Positions 1 through 5,931 of a stretch of 7,133 bases of DNA are shown piece after piece. How positions within the stretch are numbered: position 1 is the first letter of the stretch; every line of letters starts with the position of its first letter. Both the position numbers and the translations under genes were made by a program. Under the pieces are notes generated by a model. That model was not told where the DNA came from. It saw only the letters and a list, made by a program, of their open reading frames with translations, and made no database searches. Location: contig JBBDYO010000020.1 in the NCBI GenBank assembly GCA_040901495.1, forward strand, positions 1 to 7,133. Reading direction: 5' to 3'. Source of the stretch: VRUE01 sp040901495. Lineage in GTDB: Bacteria > Actinomycetota > Thermoleophilia > Solirubrobacterales > 70-9.

Positions 1-2151
1 GGCGATCAGCCGCTCGGCGTCGCCCAGCAGGCGCTCGAACTGCTCGTAGCCGCGCAGGGTGATGCCGACCCCGCCCGGATATCCGTCGTAGATGAAGATC
101 GTCGCCTCGCCCGTCTGGAAGTGGACGTTGGTCGAGAGCCCGCCGATGTCCCAGCGGTCGCACATCGCGATCAGCGGCAGGACGGCGATCTGGCCGTGCT
201 CGGTCGCGTGGAGAGAGCCGAGCAGGGCCTCGATTGGAAGCGCGTTGCGGAGTTGCTCGGGCACCACGTACCAGAGCGCCTGGGTAGCGAAGTTCTGCTC
301 GGGGAGGTCAAGCGAGACGATGTCGATCGCTTCCTGGTCGGCAATCGAGACCCGCTGGAAGGCGATCACCTGCTCGGTGACCGAGACTTCGCCGAAGTGC
401 AGCTCGACCCCCGCAGTCGATCGCTGCTGCAGGGTCCGCTCGATGTAGATCTCGGTGTCCTTTTTGGGCCGCGTGTACCAGTCGCCGTCGAAGGCCGAGA
501 CGATTGCGCGGCGGCCCTGGACGTCGAGCTGCTCGACCTCATAAGAGCGCCCCAGGTGCAGGTAGATCGCGCCCGGGTGGACGGTGGTGAAAGCGCGCTC
601 CGCCTCGACCAGCCCAAGCATCTCGCCGGAATCGCGCTCGATCACCGCGACCGAGTCGGTCGAGGCCGAGCGCAGCGGTATCTGCGAAGCGACGAACTCG
701 CTGCGGCGGGCCATCAGCCGTCCGCCAGCGCGGCGCAGCTCGCCCTCCGCGGTGAGCCGCTCGCCGCGCCCACGCCAGGCCTTGCCGAAGATCTCATCGT
801 CGGCGTCGGTGAGCGGCAGCTCGTAGGCCGCCGCAATTAGATGGCGGGCGGCGATCTGCTCGTTTTCGTGGTCGAGGATCGCCCCCTCGACCGGCCGCCC
901 GATGAACTCGTCCGGGTGGCGGCAGAAGAACTGGTCGAGCGCGTCCTGCCCGGCGACGTAGACCGCCAGGCCGCGGCGCTGGCGCCCCGCCCGGCCCCAC
1001 ATCTGCCGCAGGCTGGCGACGGTCCCCGGGAAGGTGACGCAGATCGCCGCGTCGAGCTCTCCGATGTCGATGCCCAGCTCCAGCGCATCGGTCGCCACCA
1101 CCGCAAGCAGCTCCCCCTCGACCAGCCGAGCCTCGATCTCGCGCCGTTGCTGCGGCGTGTACCCACCACGGTAGGGGGCGATCCGCTCGGCCAGCTCCGG
1201 CTTGCCGCGCGCCGTCAAGGCGTCGCGGGTGAAGCGCTGGATCAGCTCGATGCCGCGGCGGCTCTTGAGGAAGCAGATCGTCCGTACGCCCTGGGAGACC
1301 AGGTCGGCCAGCAGGTCGGCGGCCTCAGAGAGCGAGGAGCGTCGCGCCCCCGTCTTCTTGTCGATCAGCGGCGGGTTCCACATCGCGATCTCGCGGCCGG
1401 TCCGCGGCGCGCCGTCGTCGTCGATCAGCTCGAACGGGGCGCCGACCAGCCGCTCGGCCAGTTCGACCGGGTTGGCGATCGTCGCCGAGGCGAGCAGGAA
1501 GCGTGGCTCGGAGCCGTAGGCGCGCGCGATCCGCCGCAGGCGGCGCAGCACGTTGGCGACGTGAGAGCCGAAGACGCCGCGATAGGTGTGGGCCTCGTCG
1601 ACGACGACCCAGCCAAGGTTGGCGAGGAAGTCGCCCCAGCTCTTGTGGTTGGGGAGCAGCCCGACGTGGAGCATGTCCGGGTTGGTGAGGACGAGGTTGT
1701 TGCGGCGGCGGATCGCCGGGCGCTCCTCGCGCGGCGTGTCGCCGTCGTAGATCGCCTCCCGCAGGCCCGGCGGGCGCAGGGCGGCGAGCTTTCGCGCCTG
1801 GTCCTGGGCGAGCGCCTTGGTCGGGTAGAGATAGAGGGCGCGCTGCTTGGGGTCACGGGCGATGCCGTCGAGGACCGGCAGGTTGAAAGCGAGGCTCTTG
1901 CCGGAGGCGGTGCCGCTGGTGATCACGAGGTTGGACTCGGCCGCCGCTTCCAGCGCCTGGCGCTGATGGGAGTAGAGGCGCTCGATTCCGGCGGCATGGA
2001 GTGCCTCGACGAAACCGGGATCGAGCGACTTGGGCATCGCAACCCGTTTTGACTTGCGCTCCTCCTCGGTGCTCTCGGCAACGATGCGCCCGTCCCGACG
2101 CGCTGGGTCGATGGCGATTGCCCAAGGGGTCTCCAGCAGGCTCTTCGCCAT
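1..2151 (-). CDS. mrfA: DEAH-box superfamily 2 helicase of the YprA/MrfA type, C-terminus cut by window edge
   Basis: ATP-dependent DNA helicase. The B. subtilis relative MrfA (YprA) acts in repair of mitomycin C damage. 717 residues are visible. Motifs: Walker A GTASGKS (Lys about 90), DEAH at 185-188, SAT at 222-224, motif V ATDALELGIDIG (about 357-368) and motif VI QMWGRAGRQ from residue 383. From Cys664, CDRWDIGGL and then YDGYPGGVG mark the C-terminal DUF1998/MrfA zinc-binding (MZB) region. B. subtilis MrfA is about 749 aa, so roughly 40 residues including most of the cysteine cluster lie beyond base 1. The ATG at 2149-2151 overlaps the folP stop (TGATG), with GAGG 9 nt upstream; a second in-frame ATG (2035-2037) is less likely because it would remove a family-like N-terminal segment. 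No MrfB-like exonuclease gene is visible. The family call is firm; the mitomycin-repair role is inferred from the relative. Confidence 0.93.
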   Translation of the reverse strand, partial: MAKSLLETPWAIAIDPARRDGRIVAESTEEERKSKRVAMPKSLDPGFVEALHAAGIERLYSHQRQALEAAAESNLVITSGTASGKSLAFNLPVLDGIARDPKQRALYLYPTKALAQDQARKLAALRPPGLREAIYDGDTPREERPAIRRRNNLVLTNPDMLHVGLLPNHKSWGDFLANLGWVVVDEAHTYRGVFGSHVANVLRRLRRIARAYGSEPRFLLASATIANPVELAERLVGAPFELIDDDGAPRTGREIAMWNPPLIDKKTGARRSSLSEAADLLADLVSQGVRTICFLKSRRGIELIQRFTRDALTARGKPELAERIAPYRGGYTPQQRREIEARLVEGELLAVVATDALELGIDIGELDAAICVTFPGTVASLRQMWGRAGRQRRGLAVYVAGQDALDQFFCRHPDEFIGRPVEGAILDHENEQIAARHLIAAAYELPLTDADDEIFGKAWRGRGERLTAEGELRRAGGRLMARRSEFVASQIPLRSASTDSVAVIERDSGEMLGLVEAERAFTTVHPGAIYLHLGRSYEVEQLDVQGRRAIVSAFDGDWYTRPKKDTEIYIERTLQQRSTAGVELHFGEVSVTEQVIAFQRVSIADQEAIDIVSLDLPEQNFATQALWYVVPEQLRNALPIEALLGSLHATEHGQIAVLPLIAMCDRWDIGGLSTNVHFQTGEATIFIYDGYPGGVGITLRGYEQFERLLGDAERLIA

Positions 2152-3020
2152 CAGGCGACGCCTCGGATTGCGCCAGCAACTCGTACTGCCTGCAGCGCGC
2201 TGCGGTCGTGGATGCGGAGGATGTCGGCGCCGGCGCGCACGGCCAGCGCGGTCGCCGCGACCGTCCCCCACTCGCGCTCGGCTGCGGGGAGCCGACCCTC
2301 CCAGGACCCAGCCAGCACCGCGCCGACGAAGTCCTTGCGCGAGAGCGACACGTACAGCGGCAGCCCCAGCTCGCGCAGCTCACCCAGCCTGCGCAGGATC
2401 TCCAGGTCCTGGTCCATGGTCAGGGCGAAGTCGAGTCCGGGGTCGATGGCGATCTGCTCCTCACTAACTCCAAGGCCGACGGCCGTCTCGACTCTCCCCC
2501 CGAACCAAGCCTTGAGGTGCTCGACCACGTCGTCGTAGGCGCGCGGCGGCCGGTCTACCCGCGGCGGCCCCTCGATGTGCATCAGCACGTACCCGCAGCC
2601 GGTCTCGGCCACCAGCTCGAACATCTCCTCCGAGCCGCCGGAGATGTCGTTGACCGCCACCGCCCCCGCCGCCAGCGCCTGGCGGGCCACCTCCGCCGAG
2701 AAAGTGTCGGCGGTGATCGGCACCGGGGAGCCCGCGCCGGTGTCAGCCCCCGCGCCCCGCGCCCCCGCCAGCCCCTCGATCGCCGGGATCAGCGCAGCCG
2801 CCTCCTCCTCAGCACCCACGGGGGGGCCGCTCCGCGCCGCCACCGCCCCCACGTCCAGCATGTCGAACCCGGCCTCGACCAGCTCCAGCCCGTCGGCGAT
2901 CGCCCGCTCCGGCGTCCCGCTCCGCGCCCCCTCGAACATCGAGTCGGTGGTCACGTTGACGATCCCCGCCGCCACCGGCCGGTCCAACTCGAGGTCGCGA
3001 TCCGACAGCCGCCAGATCAT
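2151..3020 (-). CDS. folP: Dihydropteroate synthase-like protein, divergent pABA and pterin loops
   Basis: A 289-aa TIM-barrel protein of the DHPS family, which joins dihydropterin pyrophosphate to p-aminobenzoate in cytosolic folate synthesis. Numbering matches E. coli FolP exactly up to loop 2: Asn22 in NVTTDSM, Asp56 in DVG and Arg63 are kept. Also kept are Asp105 (TADT), Asn124 (VNDIS), the DPG Asp193, SRK Lys229, and RIHD Arg269/His271. Deviations: Met28, Ala62 and Ser64 replace consensus Phe, Thr and Pro. The GFGK-like loop after DPG reads LDFAL. An Ala/Gly-rich insertion of about nine residues (around 86-99) precedes the TADT strand. The start at 3018-3020 is supported by the numbering match, though no Shine-Dalgarno is present. 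It is the first gene of a unit with the helicase (TGATG overlap). Alternative: a paralogue with altered function, like mycobacterial FolP2. Confidence 0.9.
   Translation of the reverse strand: MIWRLSDRDLELDRPVAAGIVNVTTDSMFEGARSGTPERAIADGLELVEAGFDMLDVGAVAARSGPPVGAEEEAAALIPAIEGLAGARGAGADTGAGSPVPITADTFSAEVARQALAAGAVAVNDISGGSEEMFELVAETGCGYVLMHIEGPPRVDRPPRAYDDVVEHLKAWFGGRVETAVGLGVSEEQIAIDPGLDFALTMDQDLEILRRLGELRELGLPLYVSLSRKDFVGAVLAGSWEGRLPAAEREWGTVAATALAVRAGADILRIHDRSALQAVRVAGAIRGVA
2161..2164 (-). promoter_or_regulatory. Ribosome binding site for the helicase inside folP
   Basis: On the minus strand the sequence GAGG lies 9 nt before the helicase ATG, within the last codons of folP. Together with the TGATG stop/start overlap, it supports the choice of the ATG at 2149-2151 and translational coupling of the two genes. 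Confidence 0.5.
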
Positions 3021-3052
3021 CGGAGGGGTTCCCCTGCGGGTGGCTCGCTCAT
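3017..3052 (-). promoter_or_regulatory. Possible leader mini-ORF before folP (11 codons)
   Basis: An ATG at 3050-3052 opens a frame encoding MSEPPAGEPLR. Its TGA stop overlaps the folP start as ATGA. folP itself has no recognisable Shine-Dalgarno: the bases just upstream of its ATG are CCCCTCCG. A TAnnnT hexamer (TACGGT, 3060-3065 on the minus strand) lies 7 nt before the mini-ORF start, compatible with a leaderless transcript. This would let ribosomes reach folP by termination-reinitiation. No coding conservation can be shown from one sequence, so this is only a candidate. Confidence 0.25.
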
Positions 3053-3077
3053 CTTGGCTACCGTAGCGACCGCAACC
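3021..3077. promoter_or_regulatory. Divergent intergenic region between folP and HAD phosphatase
   Basis: These 57 bases must carry the promoters or leaders of two divergent genes. The near-symmetric TACCGTA at 3059-3065 offers a TAnnnT -10-like hexamer on both strands, but no convincing -35 box is seen for either. Neither gene has a clear Shine-Dalgarno here, which would fit leaderless or near-leaderless transcripts, as is common in actinobacteria. A short inverted repeat, AGGGGttCCCCT (3024-3035), abuts the folP start. Confidence 0.35.
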
Positions 3078-3893
3078 ATGGCGCTGCGCTGCGTGTACAC
3101 CGACCTCGACGGCACCCTGCTCGGCAAGGGCAGCTCGCTGTTCCGCGACGCGGAGGGGGGGTTCTCCCTCGCCCAGTCGCGCGGCCTCGAGGCCTGCCAC
3201 CGGGCCGGGGTCGAGGTGGTGATCATGTCGGGACGGCGCGAGCCGCAGGTCCACGAGGCGGCCCGGCTGATGGCCCAGACCTCCTACATCTATGAGGCCG
3301 GGTGCGCCTTCGCGATCGACGGGGAGACGACGTTGCTGACCGGCGACCTCGTCCCCGACGAGGACGGCACCGTCTACGAGAAGATCGAGCAGCGTGGCAT
3401 CCCCAAGCTCCTGTTCGAGCACTTCGAGGGGCGGCTCGAGTACCACGCTCCCTGGCACCACGGCCGCGTCCTCTCCCACCTCTTCCGCGGCAAGGTGGAC
3501 GTCGCGGAGGGGAACGAGCTGCTGGCCGATGAGGGGCACGGCGACCTGCGCTTGCTCGACAACGGCGCGATCGGGCGGGAGATGCCGGCGGTTGAAGGCC
3601 CCACCCATGCCTACCACCTGGTGCCGAAGATGGTCAGCAAGGCGAACGCCGTCGCCGCCCACGCCCGGGCTCGCGGCTATGACCCGGCCGACTGCATCGC
3701 GATCGGCGACTCGGTCGAGGACCTCGAGGTCGCCGCGGCGGTCGGGCGCTTCTTCGTCGTCGCCAACGGGCCCGAGCGCGACCCCGGCCTGCGCGAAGCG
3801 CTCTCCGCCTGGGACAACGCCACGGTCACCGAGGGCGCGATGGGCGACGGCTTCTATGAGGCCATCGTCTCCACGCTGATGGAGCGTCGTTAG
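3078..3893 (+). CDS. HAD-IIB (Cof-type) family phosphatase
   Basis: A 271-aa cytosolic haloacid dehalogenase-superfamily hydrolase. Motif I is DLDGTLL with nucleophile Asp9 and acid/base Asp11. Motif II is the Ser51 of IMSGRR. Motif III is probably Lys188 (VSKAN), and motif IV is GDSVEDLEV with Mg-binding Asp211 and Asp215. IYEAGCAF at 71-78 matches the ENGA-like turn of Cof-type enzymes, and the roughly 100-residue insert between motifs II and III is the size of a C2 cap, placing it in subclass IIB. These enzymes act on sugar phosphates or similar small phosphoesters; the substrate cannot be told. The ATG at 3078 puts motif I at the usual N-terminal position. The open frame extends much further upstream, but that part is antisense to folP. 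The stop codon overlaps the dyad before the DtxR gene. Confidence 0.88.
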   Translation: MALRCVYTDLDGTLLGKGSSLFRDAEGGFSLAQSRGLEACHRAGVEVVIMSGRREPQVHEAARLMAQTSYIYEAGCAFAIDGETTLLTGDLVPDEDGTVYEKIEQRGIPKLLFEHFEGRLEYHAPWHHGRVLSHLFRGKVDVAEGNELLADEGHGDLRLLDNGAIGREMPAVEGPTHAYHLVPKMVSKANAVAAHARARGYDPADCIAIGDSVEDLEVAAAVGRFFVVANGPERDPGLREALSAWDNATVTEGAMGDGFYEAIVSTLMERR

Positions 3894-3913
3894 TATCGGT
3901 CGGGGCCGATACT
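3892..3913. promoter_or_regulatory. Perfect 22-bp dyad, candidate operator of the DtxR-family gene
   Basis: Arms AGTATCGG (3892-3899) and CCGATACT (3906-3913) are perfect reverse complements around the 6-base spacer TCGGGG. The dyad starts inside the HAD stop codon and ends 5 bases before the ribosome binding site of the DtxR-family gene. TAGTAT at 3891-3896 fits a TAnnnT -10 hexamer, so a bound repressor would block it. Size and placement fit an autoregulatory metalloregulator site, but the sequence does not match the classic IdeR or MntR boxes. A role as terminator of the HAD gene is less likely because no T-run follows. Confidence 0.55.
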
Positions 3914-3918
3914 CGACC

Positions 3919-3926
3919 GGAAGGAG
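3919..3926 (+). promoter_or_regulatory. Strong ribosome binding site fixing a TTG start
   Basis: GGAAGGAG ends 7 nt before the TTG at 3934-3936. It is the best Shine-Dalgarno in the window and fixes the unusual TTG start of the DtxR-family gene; the nearest in-frame ATG downstream would cut into the winged-helix domain. Confidence 0.8.
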
Positions 3927-3933
3927 CACCGCT

Positions 3934-4647
3934 TTGTCGCAGGAGACCGCGACAGTCGCCGAGCAGGAGTACCTGGAGATCATGTTCTGGCTGGAGGAGG
4001 CCGGACTGCCGATGACCGGGGCCAACATCGCCCGCGCGATGCAGCTCTCGCCCCCCACGGTGCACGAGATGATCGGCCGCCTGGTCGACGACGGCTACGT
4101 GGAGCGGAAGCCCGACAAATCGCTCACCTTCACCGATTCGGGACGGGACCACGCCAGCCACATCGTCCGCCGTCACCGGATGATCGAGCGCTTCCTCACC
4201 GACGTGCTGGGCATCCCTTGGGACGAGGTGCACGAGGAGGCCGAGCGGATCGAGCACGCGATGTCCCCGGTCCTCGAGGAGCGGATGCGGGCGGCGATCG
4301 GCGACGCGACCACCTGCCCGCACGGGCACCCGATCGTCGAGGGCGCGCGCGAGCAGGGATCGCTGCTCGCCGATGTCGAGGTCGGCGCCAAGGTCCACGT
4401 CCTGCGCTTCGAGAACGAGGCCGAGGAGCTGTTGCACTACCTGAAAGCGGCAGGCCTGGAGCCGGGGCTGGAGGGCACCGTCGAGGAGTCGGACGACGGT
4501 GGGGTGACGATCGCCTCCGACGACGGCTCACACCAAGTCTCTCCCAGCGTCGCAGAGACCGTCTCGGTCCGCGCCGACCCAGCGCCACCGCCCCGAGCAG
4601 CGATTCCGGACCAGCTGGTCCTCTCCAGCGACCGCTACGGCCGCTGA
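3934..4647 (+). CDS. DtxR/MntR-family metal-dependent transcriptional regulator, three-domain form
   Basis: A 237-aa metal-activated repressor. Residues 1-72 form the winged helix (recognition helix around SPPTVHEMIGRL). Residues 73-135 hold the dimerisation and metal-binding region, ending in the family-typical TTCPHGHPI. Residues 148-213 resemble a FeoA/SH3-like domain, followed by a Pro-rich tail. Aligned to IdeR with a +2 shift, ancillary-site ligands His81, Glu85 and His100 are kept, and Glu107/His108 of the primary site are kept. IdeR Met10 and Cys102 are replaced by Glu12 and Glu104, and Glu15 matches MntR Glu11. This acidic set resembles manganese-type MntR more than iron-type IdeR; metal preference is therefore inferred as Mn, not shown. 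The start is TTG, set by a strong GGAAGGAG. The dyad at 3892-3913 suggests autoregulation. No transporter gene is adjacent. Confidence 0.92.
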   Translation: MSQETATVAEQEYLEIMFWLEEAGLPMTGANIARAMQLSPPTVHEMIGRLVDDGYVERKPDKSLTFTDSGRDHASHIVRRHRMIERFLTDVLGIPWDEVHEEAERIEHAMSPVLEERMRAAIGDATTCPHGHPIVEGAREQGSLLADVEVGAKVHVLRFENEAEELLHYLKAAGLEPGLEGTVEESDDGGVTIASDDGSHQVSPSVAETVSVRADPAPPPRAAIPDQLVLSSDRYGR

Positions 4648-4655
4648 GGCCACGC

Positions 4656-4673
4656 AGCCGGCGCCTGGCGGCT
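4656..4673 (+). terminator. Weak hairpin between convergent genes
   Basis: AGCCG (4656-4660) and CGGCT (4669-4673) can form a 5-bp stem with an 8-base loop, followed by TTCCTT. It lies in the 44-base gap between the DtxR-family gene and the convergent aminotransferase. The stem is short and the T-tract interrupted, so it is at best a weak intrinsic terminator. Confidence 0.25.
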
Positions 4674-4691
4674 TTCCTTGGTCGGCCGACG

Positions 4692-5795
4692 CTAAGCGGG
4701 TGAGCCGGCGCGGACCCGCTCGAGAGCGCGGGCGATCCGGGCAACGCCCTCGGAGATCTGCTCCGGCGGAACGCTGGCGAAGGAGAGACGGAGGCTGTTC
4801 TCGCCCCCGTCGATCATGAAATCCGGGCCGGCAACGAAGGCGACGCCCTCGCCCTTCGCCTCGGCCAGTAGGGCCGGGGTGTCGGTCCCGGCATCCAGGT
4901 CCAGCCAGAGGAAGTAGCCGCCACCAGGGACGACGAACTCGGCCTCAGGGATCTGCTCGCCCAGCGCGTCAACCAGCGCGTCGCGGCGGTCGAGCAGGGC
5001 GCCCTTGACGAACTCGATGTTGCGATCCAGCCCGCCGGAGCTGCAGAGCTCGAGCACGATCGACTCGGCCAGCATGTTCGGTGAGATGTAGGTCTCATTC
5101 GCCCGTTTGGCGAGCTTGGCGATCTCCGCCCCCGGCCCCGCGAGGTAGCCGACGCGCACGCCAGGGCTGACCGTCTTCGAGAAGGACGAGGCGTGGATGA
5201 CCCGCTCGGCCTTGTCCATCGAGAGCATCGTCTCCAGGGCCTCGCCCTCGAACGGCAGCTCGCGGTAGGGGTCGTCCTCGAAGATCCAAAAGCCGTGCTC
5301 AGCGGCCAGCTCGACCAACCGCACCCGCTTCTCGGCGGAGAGCGTGCAGCCGGCCGGGTTGTGGAAGTTGGGGATGATGTGGGCGAGCTTGATCGGGCCC
5401 TCGGCGAGGGCTGCCTCGAACGCGCCGATGTCGAGCCCGTCGGCCTCCAAGGGCACCGGCACCAGCTCGACGCCGGCGCGCTGCAGCAAGAGCAGCGTGC
5501 GGTCGTAGGTCGGCTGCTCGACCACCACCCGGTCGCCGGGCTCGAGCAGGTACTCGAAGAGCATCGCCGCGGCCTCCATCGAGCCGTTGGCGACCATCAC
5601 CTGCCCGACGTCGAGTCCACCGTGCCGCTCGGCGATCCACTGGCAGAGCCCGGGATGACCAATCCCCGTCCCGTAGGACAGCGCCTTCTCCCAGTCCTCC
5701 GCCAGTGCCACGGCAGCCGCATCCCGCACCGCGTCCCTGGGCAGGATGTCGGCGCTCGGCGCACCGCGGGCGAAGGAAATCGTCTCAACAGCCAT
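4692..5795 (-). CDS. Fold-type-I PLP-dependent aminotransferase (class I/II, LysN/MocR-C-like)
   Basis: A 367-aa soluble aminotransferase of the subgroup that includes 2-aminoadipate transaminase (LysN) and the catalytic half of MocR regulators. The N-terminal ISFARGAPS, the YGTGIGHPGL segment (41-50), NGSMEA (70-75), and PNFHNPAG with Asn146 fit the family. So do EDDPY with PLP-binding Asp174 and Tyr177, SFSKTVSPGVRVGY with Schiff-base Lys207, and a C-terminal NSLRLSFA with the carboxylate-binding Arg. No winged helix precedes it, so it is an enzyme and not a MocR regulator. Substrate unknown; branched-chain, aromatic or aminoadipate substrates are all possible for this group. Start at the ATG at 5793-5795; no Shine-Dalgarno is visible. 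It is monocistronic in this window, convergent with the DtxR-family gene and divergent from the AbiEi-DUF559 gene. Confidence 0.92.
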   Translation of the reverse strand: MAVETISFARGAPSADILPRDAVRDAAAVALAEDWEKALSYGTGIGHPGLCQWIAERHGGLDVGQVMVANGSMEAAAMLFEYLLEPGDRVVVEQPTYDRTLLLLQRAGVELVPVPLEADGLDIGAFEAALAEGPIKLAHIIPNFHNPAGCTLSAEKRVRLVELAAEHGFWIFEDDPYRELPFEGEALETMLSMDKAERVIHASSFSKTVSPGVRVGYLAGPGAEIAKLAKRANETYISPNMLAESIVLELCSSGGLDRNIEFVKGALLDRRDALVDALGEQIPEAEFVVPGGGYFLWLDLDAGTDTPALLAEAKGEGVAFVAGPDFMIDGGENSLRLSFASVPPEQISEGVARIARALERVRAGSPA

Positions 5796-5876
5796 CGTCG
5801 CCCGAGCCTAGCAACGCCCCCGCCTCCCCGACACCTGACTCCACCCCGGCCTTTGGCACCACCGGGGGGGTAATTC
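5796..5876. promoter_or_regulatory. Intergenic region upstream of the aminotransferase
   Basis: On the minus strand TAGGCT (5805-5810) fits a TAnnnT -10 hexamer about 9 bases before the aminotransferase ATG, compatible with a leaderless or near-leaderless transcript; no good -35 is seen. Farther up, CCCCGG (5844-5849) and CCGGGG (5862-5867) can pair around a 12-base loop, and a run of seven G occupies 5864-5870. No small gene is visible here. Confidence 0.25.
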
Positions 5877-5931
5877 CAGGGGGTGTCTGGACTTGACATT
5901 GATATGCATGGTCAATCTCCGACACCCCCTG
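5877..5931. repeat. 55-bp composite dyad around the start of the AbiEi-DUF559 gene
   Basis: The outer arms CAGGGGGTGTC (5877-5887) and GACACCCCCTG (5921-5931) are perfect 11-base reverse complements. The inner arms TTGAC (5893-5897) and GTCAA (5911-5915) share exactly the same centre, base 5904. The centre is AT-rich (TTGATATGCAT) in a GC-rich region. The candidate GTG start lies in the left arm and the candidate ATG start at the exact centre. Plausible roles are an operator for the neighbouring winged-helix protein, an RNA hairpin over the start, or the ends of a small degraded element. Confidence 0.6.

Noticed and set aside
121..2052. Two long plus-strand open frames (121-840 and 841-2052)
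   Set aside because: They are codon-aligned antisense of the helicase, whose motifs I to VI are intact on the other strand; their translations are Arg/Asp/Leu-rich with no recognisable domain.
2001..3077. Long plus-strand open frame that extends upstream of the HAD phosphatase gene
   Set aside because: This part is antisense to folP and the helicase N-terminus, shows no domain, and the HAD motif I begins right after the ATG at 3078.
3021..4058. Minus-strand open frame extending folP upstream for several hundred codons
   Set aside because: It is antisense to the HAD and DtxR-family genes; the DHPS numbering matches E. coli when started at 3020, so the extension is a GC-driven shadow.
4196..4744. 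Minus-strand open frame over the DtxR-family gene
   Set aside because: Arg/Ser/Pro-rich translation typical of an off-frame GC-rich shadow; the DtxR reading is fully supported.
5193..5873. Plus-strand open frame opposite the aminotransferase
   Set aside because: It lies opposite an intact, motif-complete aminotransferase and has no domain of its own.
5893..5921. TTGACA as a sigma-70 -35 box for the AbiEi-DUF559 gene
   Set aside because: No acceptable -10 hexamer at 15-19 bases spacing on the plus strand, nor for the mirrored TTGACC on the minus strand; the sequence is better explained as part of the dyad.
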